Below, piece by piece: positions 11,101 through 22,068 of a DNA stretch of 64,000 nucleotides; the stretch's first letter is position 1; every line of letters begins with the position of its first letter. Under the pieces are notes generated by a model. It was not told the origin of the DNA, did not search any database, and worked only from the letters and a program-made list of their open reading frames with translations. The position numbers were made by a program, and so were the translations under genes. Where the stretch lies: the NCBI RefSeq assembly GCF_018812025.1, contig NC_063049.1, forward strand, positions 41,157,503-41,221,502, in the 5' to 3' direction. Origin of the DNA: Megalobrama amblycephala. Taxonomy: Eukaryota > Chordata > Actinopteri > Cypriniformes > Xenocyprididae.

Positions 11101-11640
11101 TTAAAATGAATATCACCCAAAAATGAAAATTCTGTCATTTATTACTCACCCTCATGCCGTTCCACACCCGTAAGACCTTCGTTAATCTTCAGAACACAAA
11201 TTAAGATATTTTAGTTGAAATCTGATAGCTCCGTGAGGCCTCAATGACATTTCCTCTCTCAAGATCCATAATGGTACTAAAAACATATTTAAATCAGTTC
11301 ATGTGAGTACAGTGGTTCAATATTAATATTATAAAGCCATGAGAATATTTTTGGAGCGCCAAAAAAATCAACTAAATAACGATTTATTTAGTGATGGCCG
11401 ATTTCAAAACACTGCTTCAGGAAGCTTCGGAGCACAGATGAATCAGTGTGTCGAATCATGATTCAGATCAGACTGTGAAGACTAGTTCCATGTGACGTAC
11501 TTATTGTATACACCACATACCGAGCATCAGAATGTTTTTTCATTCAAAATCTATTTGAATAGCCATGACACTTTTGCGAAAATGAATTGAAAACATCTTC
11601 ACAAGAGTTCATAATATTTCGGTTCCAGGCATTGCGATGG
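11101..11640. mobile_element. Truncated TTAA-type element
   Basis: TTAA followed by ATCACCCAAAAATGAAAATT, TTTATTACTCACCCTCATGCC and TTCAGAACACAAATTAAGA is the left half of a very common fish element related to the palindromic TTAA families at 4495 and 34810. No inverted right half was found, so it appears truncated; the right limit is approximate. Confidence 0.45.
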
Positions 11641-12405
11641 TCGCAATGACAATGCCAGTGTCACGATATAGCACCTGTAATGAGGTATAGTGTCGCTGTC
11701 GAGAAGAGATATACAGCCATTTGCACACATGGCGAAACATCATTACCAGGTGTTCATACCAACAAACTGTCTCTGCAATATCAAACACAATTCACAACGG
11801 ATGTCAAATTCACAGCGGGCGGCTGCTCTGAATGGTGTGTCATAAAACCCATGTCTTTTTCTGAATGTGTCTATAACCCATGCCACAAAAGCCATTTAAA
11901 ATCCACACAAACATTTCAAAACGTGCGTTATGAGAACAAATAGAAGACGAGAAGCCTTTTCCCAGGGAAAGTGCATGTGGCAGGATTTCTCTGTGTTTGT
12001 AACGGCTTTAATGACTCCTCGCTTCATAATTGGATCTGTGCTAATAAAATCGTATTTGTCTGTTTAATATACATGAATAAATGTTTGCTGCTTTGTATTC
12101 AAAGTTAATGTTCTCCTGCAATCCAAATTACCCTAAATGTTTTTTCCTCAATATTATGGTAATGATTGTACTGTTGTTTATCATTGTACAATCAAACAGG
12201 TTGCATCTATTGTTAATTCATAACTTGAAACTGAGAGACACTGCAAGCACATATTTCACCGCTAATGACTTTGTGTCATGGTTCCTCTGCTAATAGCAGT
12301 TAGATAACAACCCAAGGCCTTTTTCAATTGATCTGAACAAATAAATTTTGAGTGAAATTGAAATTTGATCATTTATGTACCTAATCCTTAGCTAACATTT
12401 TACTA
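11641..12405. other. Unannotated stretch
   Basis: Nothing recognised; the open frames at 11680-11943 and 12081-12293 lack any domain signal. Confidence 0.5.
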
Positions 12406-12926
12406 CACTCTAAAAATTTGGGTTGAAAATGGACAAACCCAGCAATTGGGTTATATCTTTGCCCAACCTTGATTATTATTGTTGCCTCTGGTAATTATGT
12501 GTTTGATTTTTAATTTCCAACTTATTTGGGGTTCATTTTAAGCCAGCCATATAGTAAAATAGCGCTTTTCACGACACATATCGTTTCAAAGCAGCTTTAC
12601 AGAGAATGCACATCAACATTACAATTTAAAGAATGCAGTTAGCAAATAATGTAAGAATTTAGGCAATTAATTTACAATCACTGTTAGCAGATTAATTGAA
12701 TGTAGAAGCAATGAGCTCCTGGAAAAATGAATTACATATTAACAATAATTAGGATATATAGAAATTTGGGAATGTGCATGTTGATCCAGATGATTGCGTC
12801 TTCTGAAGTCCTCGCAAATAAAACTGCCCAGCAGGTTGGGCAAACATTTAACCCAATCGCTGGGTTTGTCCATTTTCAACCCAACTTGGGTTGTTTTTAG
12901 CCCAGCATTTTTTTTTAAGTCTAGTT
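12406..12926. mobile_element. AACCCA-rich MITE with internal LINE-tail insertion
   Basis: The left arm starts ACTCTAAAAATTTGGGTTG and the right arm ends AGCCCAGCATTTTTTTTTAAG, inverted copies of each other. The centre, conserved with the other copies up to GCCAGCCATATAGT, is interrupted from about 12550 by an unrelated segment beginning with an L2-like LINE tail. Confidence 0.6.
12550..12606 (-). repeat. L2-like LINE 3' tail fragment
   Basis: On the minus strand it reads CTGTAAAGCTGCTTTGAAAC, then a GAAAAGCGCTATTTT end, the same tail motif as at 30-116 and 61015-61076. It lies inside the AACCCA MITE. Confidence 0.5.
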
Positions 12927-15103
12927 TTCCATCCTCTCTCAACTGTTGCTCCTAAACAGCAGTGGTCAAATCAAGTGAGATCAGATTTTGTTGAGCAGTC
13001 TCACATGTGTCGTCTGTAGGGTTTCAGAAAAGATCTCGACAGTGACTCAAACTGTGTTCAGATCTGCCAAAATAAAAAAGTCAGCGATTATTCTCAATAT
13101 TAACAAGTAACAGCAACATTCTTCCAACACCATATCAACCACCTAATAACCTTATCGTTACATAAGTTATTACATCTCTTGAGCAATATGATTTTCCTCA
13201 CCTTTTAATCTTCTTTTGCATCATAACACAAAAGCCTCAAGAAAGGAAAAGCAATGTCTGCTCCTTTGAATCCTTTTTTGTGACTAAAAGCATAAAAGAC
13301 CATTTGAGTCATTTTAATCCTTTAGCTGCTGCCTTCAGGAATATGACATCAGAAAACAATTTTAAAGAGCATGAAATAATCCTTTGTAATTTTGGAGGGT
13401 AAAGGTCAGGAATGAGATGAGAGTTCAGATCTAAACCTGACCTCGAAATCAGTCAACCTTTCCACAAGCTTAAAGATTGCTATATACGTGACACTTAACA
13501 AACGAGGTGCTTTGAGCATATGCTTTAATTCCTCTGATGCCTCCAGCTAGGCCTTTCACATCACTCTTTACAGCACTTCAGTGTCCAGGCTTGGCCATTC
13601 TCCCAGATGCAATTGGCTATTAAGAGATCGTACTTTATCACCACAGGGACTATGGGAATTGAGAACTGATTCTCAGTCAGAACCGGTTCTATTTTATAAG
13701 AAACACTAGAACCAAATGATTTTCATAAGATTTCATTTTTTTAATGGGTTCTCTTAAACATCTGCAGTTTTCCACAGTTGAACACTGCACTATTAAATAA
13801 CTTCACATGACTCAATGTAGTACAAAAACATCCGAATTTCTCACACTTCTGGTCATAAACACCATCTACTGCCAAAACAACCACACCACACTCCACCAAA
13901 CAAGACAACAATGTTGCAGAGTGTTTTCTTCCTCTGAATAGTGCATTATAAAACAAACTAATTTTGATTTATGTACCAAAGCAATGACCGCAGAATTTCT
14001 CTCAAACCTTAATGAACATAAACACCATCTCCATGCAAGAACGATGCCATAATCAAAACACACAGATTTACTTTATGCCTCTTACCCATTCAAATCCATT
14101 ATATAGACACAGCTTAACATTTACAAACACTTTGGCATGCAAGGCCATTTTTTAAAATCATAAACATTGTATAAAGTCAAACAGATGAGCAAACCGATAT
14201 ATAATCTAAACGTAAAGCTCAAAGTTTCACATTAAACTTGTTTCCCACAGAAACCCAATAGGGTATAAAGAAAAGTCTATTTAAATATGCCTTTATCCTA
14301 TCGCCTGTAGACAGTTTTTACAGCCTGTAAGTTTTAAAAGATTTTGTGTTTCTGGGTTGTTGCTTCGGTACATTAAGCAATGTTAGGCTATTTCCTTATA
14401 ATGGGCTTTTTCGGGGTAGAAAACTTAAAAAACATTGTCTTTGTCCTTGGATTATGGCTTTTTTTTTTTTTTGGTAATATATAATGTGTATTGCAAGTAA
14501 GAAATCTGGTTTCCTTGAAGTGTTTTTCACATTAAGCGTTTTAGATTTCCCCCTAAAAAACTTGCTTTATTTACCAGCAGAAACCACAGCAGCAGAGCCG
14601 AGCCGAGCCGCCTCTAAATCTACAAAGCGACGGGATAAAGAAATGTTTTAGTGTTGAGTTTGCAGTGTGAATGGAAAGTGATGATAGAAAACGATTGGGT
14701 GCTAAAAACTAATACAAAAGACAATAAATAGAAAAGCATCTTTCTACTTTTGCTGTCCTGTCTGGTTGCATACAGCTTTGATTCACAACTAGTGACTAGT
14801 TATTTTTAATGAATCATTCCTGAACTCAAAGGTTGCTGGTCTAATGATTCACTCACTCACTGAATCAGTCAGAGCAGTTCTTAAATACAAAGTTCTGTCA
14901 TGAAACTCTAGATGGCACAGGCTGATAGGTCATTTACTCAATCTATTTGCAATCACATCTCTATAGGGCACAGCTGATTGATTTGTTCCTGCTGTATAAG
15001 CAGCCAATGAGCTTGCTGCCAGCGTTTGCCGTAGCAGTTTGCAGCACACTTTCAGAAACCCTCCACTTCCCCAGCTCCACCTGTATAGATTTGCTATGTG
15101 TAA
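12927..15103. other. Unannotated stretch before the nested hAT element
   Basis: No gene recognised. A short CCGAG tandem occurs near 14600 and a T run at 14459-14472. Open frames here are short and featureless. Confidence 0.5.
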
Positions 15104-15297
15104 TTCATGTAGGCCTGCCACGATTGGTCGATATAATCGACTGCGTCGACACTGATAATTAGTCGACTTCAATATTTTTAATTGACTGATCATTTTATAT
15201 TATTTTATCTTTTCAAGCTTTGACTAAAATAACAACCGTTTCGTCCACACCACTAGTGTGAGCCAACGTTACGCGCATCACGTCAAAGTTTCCAAGG

Positions 15298-15532
15298 ATG
15301 GCGGGTGAAGCGGAGTCGAGTGCGATGTCAAACGAGTTTGTTAGCAAAAGTTTTCAAAGGCCGAAGGGCCTGAAGTACTTCAGATTAGCTAATAATAAAA
15401 AGGTGGTTTCTACACTCTGGTTTCGTTGGCATGCCACAGCAGCACAAGCTCGATGCATGAACATCTGAAGAGGAAACATATAGGGGCTATTCTAGATGAT
15501 GGGCCGCCGGTAAAGGAAAAGCCACAGTCACC
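15298..15532 (+). pseudogene. Broken BED zinc-finger exon of hAT transposase
   Basis: The ATG at 15298 follows a purine-rich context and opens MAGEAESSAMSNEFVSKSFQ. The frame is then disturbed. A different frame encodes CHSSTSSMHEHLKRKH followed by IGAILDDGPP, which is the second half of a BED zinc finger (His-x4-His at HLKRKH). It ends exactly at a strong splice donor, GTAAGT, at 15533. The first half of the finger, with the Cys pair, is missing, so an internal deletion has joined the two parts out of frame. BED fingers sit at the N-terminus of hAT transposases and bind the element's ends. This one cannot be functional. Confidence 0.65.
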
Positions 15533-17246
15533 GTAAGTGTTTTTGTCCATTAAATTAACTCAGCCTTTGTAGGTAGAACAACATCAAAAGCTCAGCTGAT
15601 CATAGCTGTACAGGGCTGGTTTTTATTTCTCATCTCCATAAATATATCTAGTAGTAAAGCTAATGCAAGGGCTAGAAATCAATTAATCCTTTGCTGATAC
15701 TTCATCAAAGAGAGAGCAGATCATGGTTGCATAGCAAAGATGGCGCCACGGGAGTGCAAGCGCTTTGGAAAGGAAAAAGCGTGGCGTGGCCACCCTTTCC
15801 ATGCGTTTTTAGACGCAACATGCAAACGGCTCCAATAATATTTGAAGTAAGAGAAATTTGGTCGTGAGGACTGGAATTGAGAACCACTGTAACGTTTAGA
15901 TTGATCTGTGCCTGCGTTTGTTAATGTGCAGGCTTGATGTAATTAATTAATTTACTTCTGCCCGTTTTAAGGACGTTTCATTGCGTGGCGGTATAATAAC
16001 ATAACGGCATAAATGACATAATGAATAACATTTAAAAATACAAATTTATACAGTGGCATGAAAAAGTATGTGAACCCCTTGCAGAATCTGTGAAAATGAG
16101 AATTATTTTAATAAAATAAGATGGATAATAAAAAAATGCATGTTATTTTTTGTTTAGTGCTGTCCTGAGTAAGATATTTTACATAAAAGATGTTTGCATT
16201 TAGTTCACAAGACAAAACAATAGCTGAATTTATTAAAATAACCCCATTCATAAGTATGTGAACCATTGATTCTCAATACTGTGTGGTTACCTGATGATCC
16301 ACGACTGTTTTTATGTTTTGTGATGGTTGTTCATGAGTCTCTTGTTTGTCCTGAGCAGTTAAACTGAGCTCTGTTCTTCAGAAAAATCCTCCAGCTCCTG
16401 CAGATTCATCAGTTTTCAAGCATTTTTGCATATTTGAACCCTTTCCAGCAGTGACTGTTGGATTTTGAGGTCTGTGTTTTCATACTGAGGACAACTGAGG
16501 GACTCAAACTCAACTATTAAAAAGGTTCAAACATTCACTGATGCTCCAGAAGGAAACACGATGCATTAAGAGCGAGGGGTGAAAACTTTTGAATTCAAAT
16601 ATCAAGGTAAATTGTACTTATTTTTTCTGCCGGGAAACATGCAAGTATCTTCTGTTGCTTCCAAAGGGCAGTATTAAATGAAAAACAATGATATTTAAAC
16701 AAAATAAGAAAGATTGTGACATCTTCATCCTGTTCAAAGGTTTTCACCCCTCGACTCTTAATGCATCGTGTTTCCTTCTGGAGCATCAGTGAATGTTTGA
16801 ACCTTTTTTAATAGTTGAGTTTGAGTCCCTCAGTTGTCCTCAGTATGAAAACACAGATCTCAGAATCATTCAGTCACTGCTGGAAAGGGTTCAAATATGC
16901 AAAAATGCTTGAAAACTGAAGAATTTGCAGGACCTGGAGGATTTTTCTGAAGAACAGAGCTCAGTTTAACTGCTCAGGACAAACAAGAGACTCATGAACA
17001 ACCATCACAAACGTACTCGGTTACTAACGTATCCTCGGTTCCCTGAGATACGGAACGAGTACTGCGTATGGGGAAAAGTCTCCCTTTTTCCCCGTCACTG
17101 AAGCCTTTTTCAATAACGCAGTGTAACTGCATCGTCATTGGTTCACTCATAGACAAGTTGTTGAACCAATGACGGCGCGGCATAGCTGCGCGACCTATGG
17201 CGAGAGAGCGCGCGAACTTTCCCGCCGAAATGGGCGGGGTAAAGGG

Positions 17247-17255
17247 CTATATAAG
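17247..17255 (+). promoter_or_regulatory. TATA motif in 3' terminal repeat of DIRS-1 (antisense)
   Basis: CTATATAAG lies downstream of a GC box (GGGCGGGG at 17231-17239) and CCAAT at 17165. As the inverted copy of the 5' promoter it points into the element from the far end, which would give antisense transcription. Activity is inferred from motifs only. Confidence 0.5.
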
Positions 17256-17335
17256 CAGGCGTTTCGCCATAGGATTTCAGGCCAATCGACTGAAGCGACG
17301 ACACTGAAGCCGCAGCCTCGTGGCACGGCAAGTAA

Positions 17336-17426
17336 CGCAGTACTCGTTCCGTATCTCAGGGAACCGAGGTTACGTTAGTTACCGAGTATGTTCCCTTTCG
17401 ATACTTCACTCGTACTGCGTATGGGG
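17336..17426. repeat. Internal complementary region of DIRS-1
   Basis: 17342-17392 is the complement of the left terminus of the element (17014-17062: CTCGTTCCGTATCTCAGGG against CCCTGAGATACGGAACGAG). 17386-17424 is the complement of the right terminus (22242-22277, TTCGATACTTCACTCG). The two parts are fused, so this region represents the junction of joined ends. In DIRS elements it serves as template for restoring the termini and closing the circle. Confidence 0.8.
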
Positions 17427-17433
17427 AACGAAT

Positions 17434-18899
17434 TCAACCGCGCCGTGCCACGGCAGGGAACGACATAACTTGTTTTGGACACCGAGAGGGGACCAAGAGA
17501 ACAAGTAAGGAGGCAAAGCCGTCGTAAACCCTTGTTACACTACAAGAGGAGATGACTCCTGATCGGCGAGAGGCGGAACTCGAAGAGGCCGCTTGGTTAC
17601 ACCAAGAGGACCGGGCTTGTAAGGCCGGAACGTCCAGATGATAAAATCTGACAAAAGTGGACGGCGAGGACCAGCCGGCCGCCTCACAGATATCTTTAAT
17701 GGAAACTCCATTAGACCAGGCCCAGGAGGAAGCCATTCCTCTAGTGGAATGGGCCCTAACTCCTAAGGGGCATTGAATGTCCAGGGAGGAGTAACAGAGA
17801 TTAATCGCGTCGACTATCCAACGCGAGAGACGTTGCTTTGAGACCGAAGACCCTTTGGTGCGGCCACCAAAACAGACAAAGAGCTGATCTGATTGCCTGA
17901 AAGGCTGTGATCGCTCTACATAGGTCCTCAATGCCTGACAGGGCAGAGTAACTTCAGCTCCTGTTCATCTGCGGAGGGAGGAAGAGCAGAGAGCGAAATG
18001 ACCTGAGCTCTAAACGGAGTAGAGAGCACCTTGGGGACGTAGCCATGCCTAGGTTTCAGCACGACCTTAGAGTCATTAGGCCCAAATTCGAGGCACGCAG
18101 GGCTCACAGAGAGGGCCTGCAAATCGCCAACACGCTTGACCGATGCTAGTGCAAGTAGAAGAGCGGTTTTCAGGGTTAAAGGCCTGAGGTCAGCTGAACT
18201 CAGCGGCTCGAAGGGGTTTCCTTTGAGAGCCCTAAGGACCAAAGAAAGGTCCCAAGTGGGAACAGTAAGGGGACGAGGAGGATTTAATCGCCTCGAACCC
18301 CTTAAGAAACGAACCACAAGGTTGTTCCGACCCACTGACTGGCCAGCGATAGGAGCATGAAACGCTGAGATGGCTGCTACGTATACTTTGAGCGTTGAAG
18401 GGGCGCGCCCCAGATCCAAACGCTCTTGGAGGAAGGACAGTATCGGTGATACGTCACACTCCACGGGGTCTATGTTGCGTGTGGAACACCAATCAACAAA
18501 GACCGACCATTTCTGGGCGTAGAGGCGTCTCGTGGACGGGGCTCTCGCCTGAGATATGGTCTCTAGTACGTCCCTGGGAAGGTCAGTCGGCTCCCATCGA
18601 GGGACCAGAGGTGTAGAGCCCAGAGCTCTGGCTGGGGGTGCCAGATTGTTCTGTTCGCCTGAGAGAGGAGGTCCCGTCTCAGGGGAATGGGCCACGGGGC
18701 TTCCGTGGAGAGCCTGAACAGCTCTGAGGACCAAGTCTGGCTCCTCCAGAGCGGGGCCACTAGAAGGACTCTGTGTCTGTCTTCCCTGACTCGCCTGATG
18801 ACCTGCGGGATCAGTGCGATCGGGGGAAATGCGTAAAGGAGTGTGCTGGGCCAGGTGTGGGCCAGCGCGTCGACTTCCTTTGAGAAATATGTTGGGCAA
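17434..18899 (-). pseudogene. DIRS-1 tyrosine recombinase, frameshifted
   Basis: The upstream part (about 18899 to 17928) carries the N-terminal core-binding region, recognisable from RAPSTRRLYAQKWSVF, and the first catalytic arginine in KRVGDLQ. It stops after LLCPVRH. The remainder continues in another frame from 17931 and contains the HSTRG box (His-x2-Arg) and the nucleophile Tyr in FVRFYHL. Against the intact DIRS-2 recombinase, which reads LCPVRDLRRY here, a single-base deletion near 17937 accounts for the break. It overlaps the end of the RNase H frame (18563-18899), as in DIRS-2. No ATG is present at its start. All catalytic residues survive but lie in two frames, so no full protein can be made without frameshifting. 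Confidence 0.85.
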
Positions 18900-19462
18900 T
18901 GAGAGTTGTCTTCTGAGGCGAAGAGGTCTACCTCTGCTCTACCGAAGAGCTCCCAAATCTTGAAAACCATCTGGGGATGGAGCATCCACTCGTCTGAGGG
19001 GACGTTGCTCCGTGATAGCATGTCTGCACCCAGGTTGGTTTTGCCAGGTATATGAGTCGCCCTGAGCGACCGAAGCCTTGGTATTGCCCACTCCAGAAGA
19101 CGTTTCGCCAGAGCGCATAGACGGCTGGACGAAAGACCGCCCTGGTGATTTATGTATGACACCACGGTCATGCTGTCCGATTGGACTAAGACGTGGCGTC
19201 CCGTCAAGTGAACCTGAAACGCTTGCAGGGCTTTCATCACTGCCAACATTTCGAGGCAGTTGATATGGAGATGGCTCTCTTCGTGGGACCACGAACCGAA
19301 GGCCGGTCTGCCCTCGCACAGAGCCCCCCAACCTGAGTTGGATGCGTCCGTCGAGAGCACCGTCCTTCGTGACACCGCCTGTAGAGGTACCCAAGACTGA
19401 ACCAAGCAGGGTTCATCCAAGGTTTCAGGGCTAAAAGACAGGCCCGATTGACCTTGAGACAT
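18563..19462 (-). pseudogene. DIRS-1 RNase H domain and C-terminal region
   Basis: A 299-codon open stretch contains the RNase H signature: Asp in LSTDAS, Glu in INCLEMLAV, Asp in QSDSMTV and Asp in LGADMLSR, followed by the DIRS-specific tail ending DGSRLTF. In the element this domain should be fused to reverse transcriptase. Here the sequence that aligns just upstream (KSRVPPHAWRHGRL) is in a different frame and the RT remnant is in a third. The ATG at 19462 is therefore a chance methionine, not a real start. The RNase H fold itself looks intact. Confidence 0.8.
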
Positions 19463-19502
19463 AAGCGGCCGTGCCGCCAGGCATGTGGGGGGACCCGGGA
19501 TT

Positions 19503-20036
19503 TCAGCCAGAACTGAAAAGAACTTTGAATCGCTCCCTCCGTCTCATGAGGGAGCGATTCAAAAGTCTGAGATCTAGGATGGGTCTGAGGCCGCCATCCT
19601 TTTTGGGGACCAGAAAGTAACGGCTGTAAAAGCCTGACTCGCTCTCTGAAGGGGGAACTATTTCTATAGCCCCTTTCTTCAGTAAGGTCATGACCTCGGC
19701 CCGGAGGACGGGAGCATCGTCCGGGTTCACCAAGGTTTGAAGCACTCCTCCGAAGCGAGGGGGCCGTCGTGCAAACTGGAGCGAGTAGCCCTGCTTTATG
19801 ATCCTGAGGATCCAGCTTGACACGTCGGGGATGGCCTGCCAGGCCTCGGCCCGAGTGACAAGGAGTTGAATGATGTCGGATGACAGGCCGCCGGGTAGGG
19901 GGCCGTACACCGAAGGAGGTGGAAGAGGAAATTTGCTCTCTTTTAGAGGAAGTAAAATAGTGTTCGCCGTGAAAACGGCGTTTTGTTTGGGCGCAACATG
20001 TGTGGGCCCAGCTACAACACAGAGCATTTCTCCCAC
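19503..20036 (-). pseudogene. DIRS-1 reverse transcriptase N-terminal remnant
   Basis: Encodes the RT finger region, recognisable by FARRPPRFGGVL, YFLVPKKDGGLRPILDLRLL and NRSL, which align closely with DIRS-2. Directly after NRSL the frame runs into unrelated residues and stops. The catalytic Asp of motif A and the YLDD box are absent. By comparison with DIRS-2 about 550 bp are missing between here and the RNase H linker. A 16-bp inverted repeat (19524-19563) sits at the break. It cannot have polymerase activity. Confidence 0.85.
19524..19563. repeat. 16-bp fold-back at the RT deletion junction
   Basis: TTTGAATCGCTCCCTC at 19524-19539 and its perfect complement GAGGGAGCGATTCAAA at 19548-19563, separated by 8 bases. 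The right copy (plus strand) encodes the authentic RT residues on the minus strand; the left copy has no counterpart in DIRS-2. Confidence 0.9.
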
Positions 20037-20136
20037 GCCCGGAATTAAACGAGGCGGAGGGGAGACTGCACGAGGGAGCTTTTGGGGTGGTCCGGTCGCA
20101 ACGGGACATTCCCCAACCCTCTTCCTTCCTGCTGGA

Positions 20137-21636
20137 TCAGGACGTCTTCGGAGTCACCGGGTCCAGCACAATCTTGGGCCGGGGTCCCTGGCGTCTCGGG
20201 AAGGAGGATTGGCGCTTAGCAGGGCGAGGGCGCTGACGATGCTCCTTAGGCGGCGCTGCTTGAGAGGTGGATGGGGCAGGTTTGGTCTGCTGAGCCGGCG
20301 CAGTCCTGGGGCGGCTAGGAGCAGACGCAGAGCTGGAGCGCTTGGGCAGAAAGTGTCTCATGGCCTGAGACGACTTCTGCGCCGCTGTGAAGCGCTCGGT
20401 GAAACCATCCACCGCTGGCCCAAAAAGACCGGAAGGGGAGACCGGGGCGTCCAAAAAGGCCGTCTTATCCAGGTCCTTGATTTCCGTGAGGTTGAGCCAA
20501 AGATGGCGCTCAAGCACAACCAGGCTGGCCATGGAACGACCGATGGCCTGGGCAGTGGCCTTCGTGGCCCGCAGGGCTAGATCGGTGGCGCTGCGGAGAT
20601 CCTTGAAGGCAGGTGCATCAATGCCGGACTCGTCCAAAGAGCGGAGGAGTTTGGCCTGGAACACCTGGAAGATCGCCATGGTGTGAAGCGCCGAAGCAGC
20701 TTGGCCCGCAGAGGTGTAGGCTCTTCCAGCCAGAGTAGAGGTGGTTCTGCAGGGCTTGGAAGGCAGGGCTCTTTTGGTCTTCCATCCCACAGCCGCGGGA
20801 GGACAGAGGTGAGCTGCCACCGCTTCATCCAGGGGCGGCAAATGCTCATAGCCCTTCTCTTCTGCGCCGTCGACAGCAGTGAGGGCAGAACGGTGTGTTG
20901 TGTGGAGGCGGGCGGAGTACGGAGCGCGCCACGACTTCGTAAGCTCCTCGTGCACCTCAGGAAAAAATGGAGCGGAACGCTGGCGAGGGGCTTGGCGGCG
21001 GCCTGGCAGGAACCACTCATCCAGGCGGCTGCGCGATGGCTCCTCCGGAGGGGCCCAGTCGAGGTCTAGCTCTTCCACTGCTCTGGATAGGATGCGGAAG
21101 AGCTCGGCATCCATACCCTGGCCGTGATCAATGGGCTCCAGAGGAGGCGGGGGAGCAGGGTCGTCCGGCTCGCCAGCCCATCCTTCCGCTTCAGAAGCCG
21201 CAAGAGACATGGAGTCATCCGGCTCTTCGTCAGATCCTCCAAACGAGACGAGGTCGCTCGCATCTGCAGAGGGACGCTGCTCTGGTCGGGAGAACATGAC
21301 GGGAGAATGTTCTCTCGGGGGAGAAGGCGAGGCACGCGGGGGCTGGGCCGACGTGAGCTCGCACAACTCCGGGCGCTGAGTCGCTCTACCCCGCTGTCTC
21401 TTCCTGGCCGGATCGCGGGAGGAAGGAGACGGGAGGGCGCGAGCGGCGAGATCGCCTTCAGTGAAGAAGGCGACCCGCGAGCGCAGAGAACCGAGGCTCA
21501 TGCTCTCGCAGTGCGGGCATGAGGCTCCAGCGAGCGCGCCGTCGGTGTGGGACTTGCCCAGGCACGCGACACACTCGCTGTGTCCGTCATCATCGTGCAG
21601 AGGGGCTCTGCACGTGCCACAAGAGTGGCGCGCCAT
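20137..21636 (-). CDS. DIRS-1 ORF1 (gag-like protein)
   Basis: An open frame of 499 codons from the ATG at 21636 to the stop at 20137. The first 45 residues carry a zinc-binding pattern, C6-x2-C9, H19, C22-x2-C25, H30, C40-x2-C43, which matches DIRS-2 ORF1 almost position for position. A long acidic, Pro/Ser-rich linker follows, then a helical conserved region (FQAKLLRSLDE, ATDLALRATKATAQAIGRSM, LWLNLTEI) shared with DIRS-2. It ends in a basic Pro/Arg-rich tail. ORF1 of DIRS elements is taken to be the structural, nucleic-acid-binding protein. Open frames extend further upstream only through non-ATG codons. This is the only gene of DIRS-1 still intact. Confidence 0.75.
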   Translation of the reverse strand: MARHSCGTCRAPLHDDDGHSECVACLGKSHTDGALAGASCPHCESMSLGSLRSRVAFFTEGDLAARALPSPSSRDPARKRQRGRATQRPELCELTSAQPPRASPSPPREHSPVMFSRPEQRPSADASDLVSFGGSDEEPDDSMSLAASEAEGWAGEPDDPAPPPPLEPIDHGQGMDAELFRILSRAVEELDLDWAPPEEPSRSRLDEWFLPGRRQAPRQRSAPFFPEVHEELTKSWRAPYSARLHTTHRSALTAVDGAEEKGYEHLPPLDEAVAAHLCPPAAVGWKTKRALPSKPCRTTSTLAGRAYTSAGQAASALHTMAIFQVFQAKLLRSLDESGIDAPAFKDLRSATDLALRATKATAQAIGRSMASLVVLERHLWLNLTEIKDLDKTAFLDAPVSPSGLFGPAVDGFTERFTAAQKSSQAMRHFLPKRSSSASAPSRPRTAPAQQTKPAPSTSQAAPPKEHRQRPRPAKRQSSFPRRQGPRPKIVLDPVTPKTS

Positions 21637-22059
21637 TTGCAGCAACGCCGCCGCCGTTATAACGGCGATTGGGGGGCTCTTTTTAGAGCGGCGAGGGCCG
21701 CGGAAGCTCTTTTAGAGCGGTAGAACCGCTGAGGAAACGCTCTTTTAGAGCGGCAATAAGCCGCGGGAAAGCTCTCAAGGGGCGCACCGGATGGCGGCAG
21801 GAGACACGCTGAGAAGGCGGCCGGAAGCGGGAGCGGGAGGCGGGCGTCTCGAGGACGGCGCTCGGGGCGGCAGTCAGCGAGGGCGCCGGCGCTGTCTCCG
21901 ACCGGCGAGTTCAGCTGGGTCCGCTGCGGGGCCTCTTCAGACGGCGGCGGGAGCTTCTCGAAGGCGGCGAGCTTCCTCAGGCTTCAGGCGGAGATCAGCG
22001 AGGAGATGCGTTGTCGTCGCTGAAGGAGAAAGGACTGAAATCCTATGGCGAAACGCCTG

Positions 22060-22068
22060 CTTATATAG
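22060..22068 (-). promoter_or_regulatory. TATA box of the DIRS-1 promoter
   Basis: The minus strand reads CTATATAAG, preceded by a GC box (CCGCCC complement near 22078-22083) and CCAAT (22145-22149). ORF1 starts about 420 bp downstream. The arrangement is a standard pol II core promoter inside the terminal repeat. Confidence 0.55.

Noticed and set aside
20000..21715. Several plus-strand open frames of 78-236 codons opposite DIRS-1 ORF1
   Set aside because: Shadows of the GC-rich minus-strand gene; none carries a domain.
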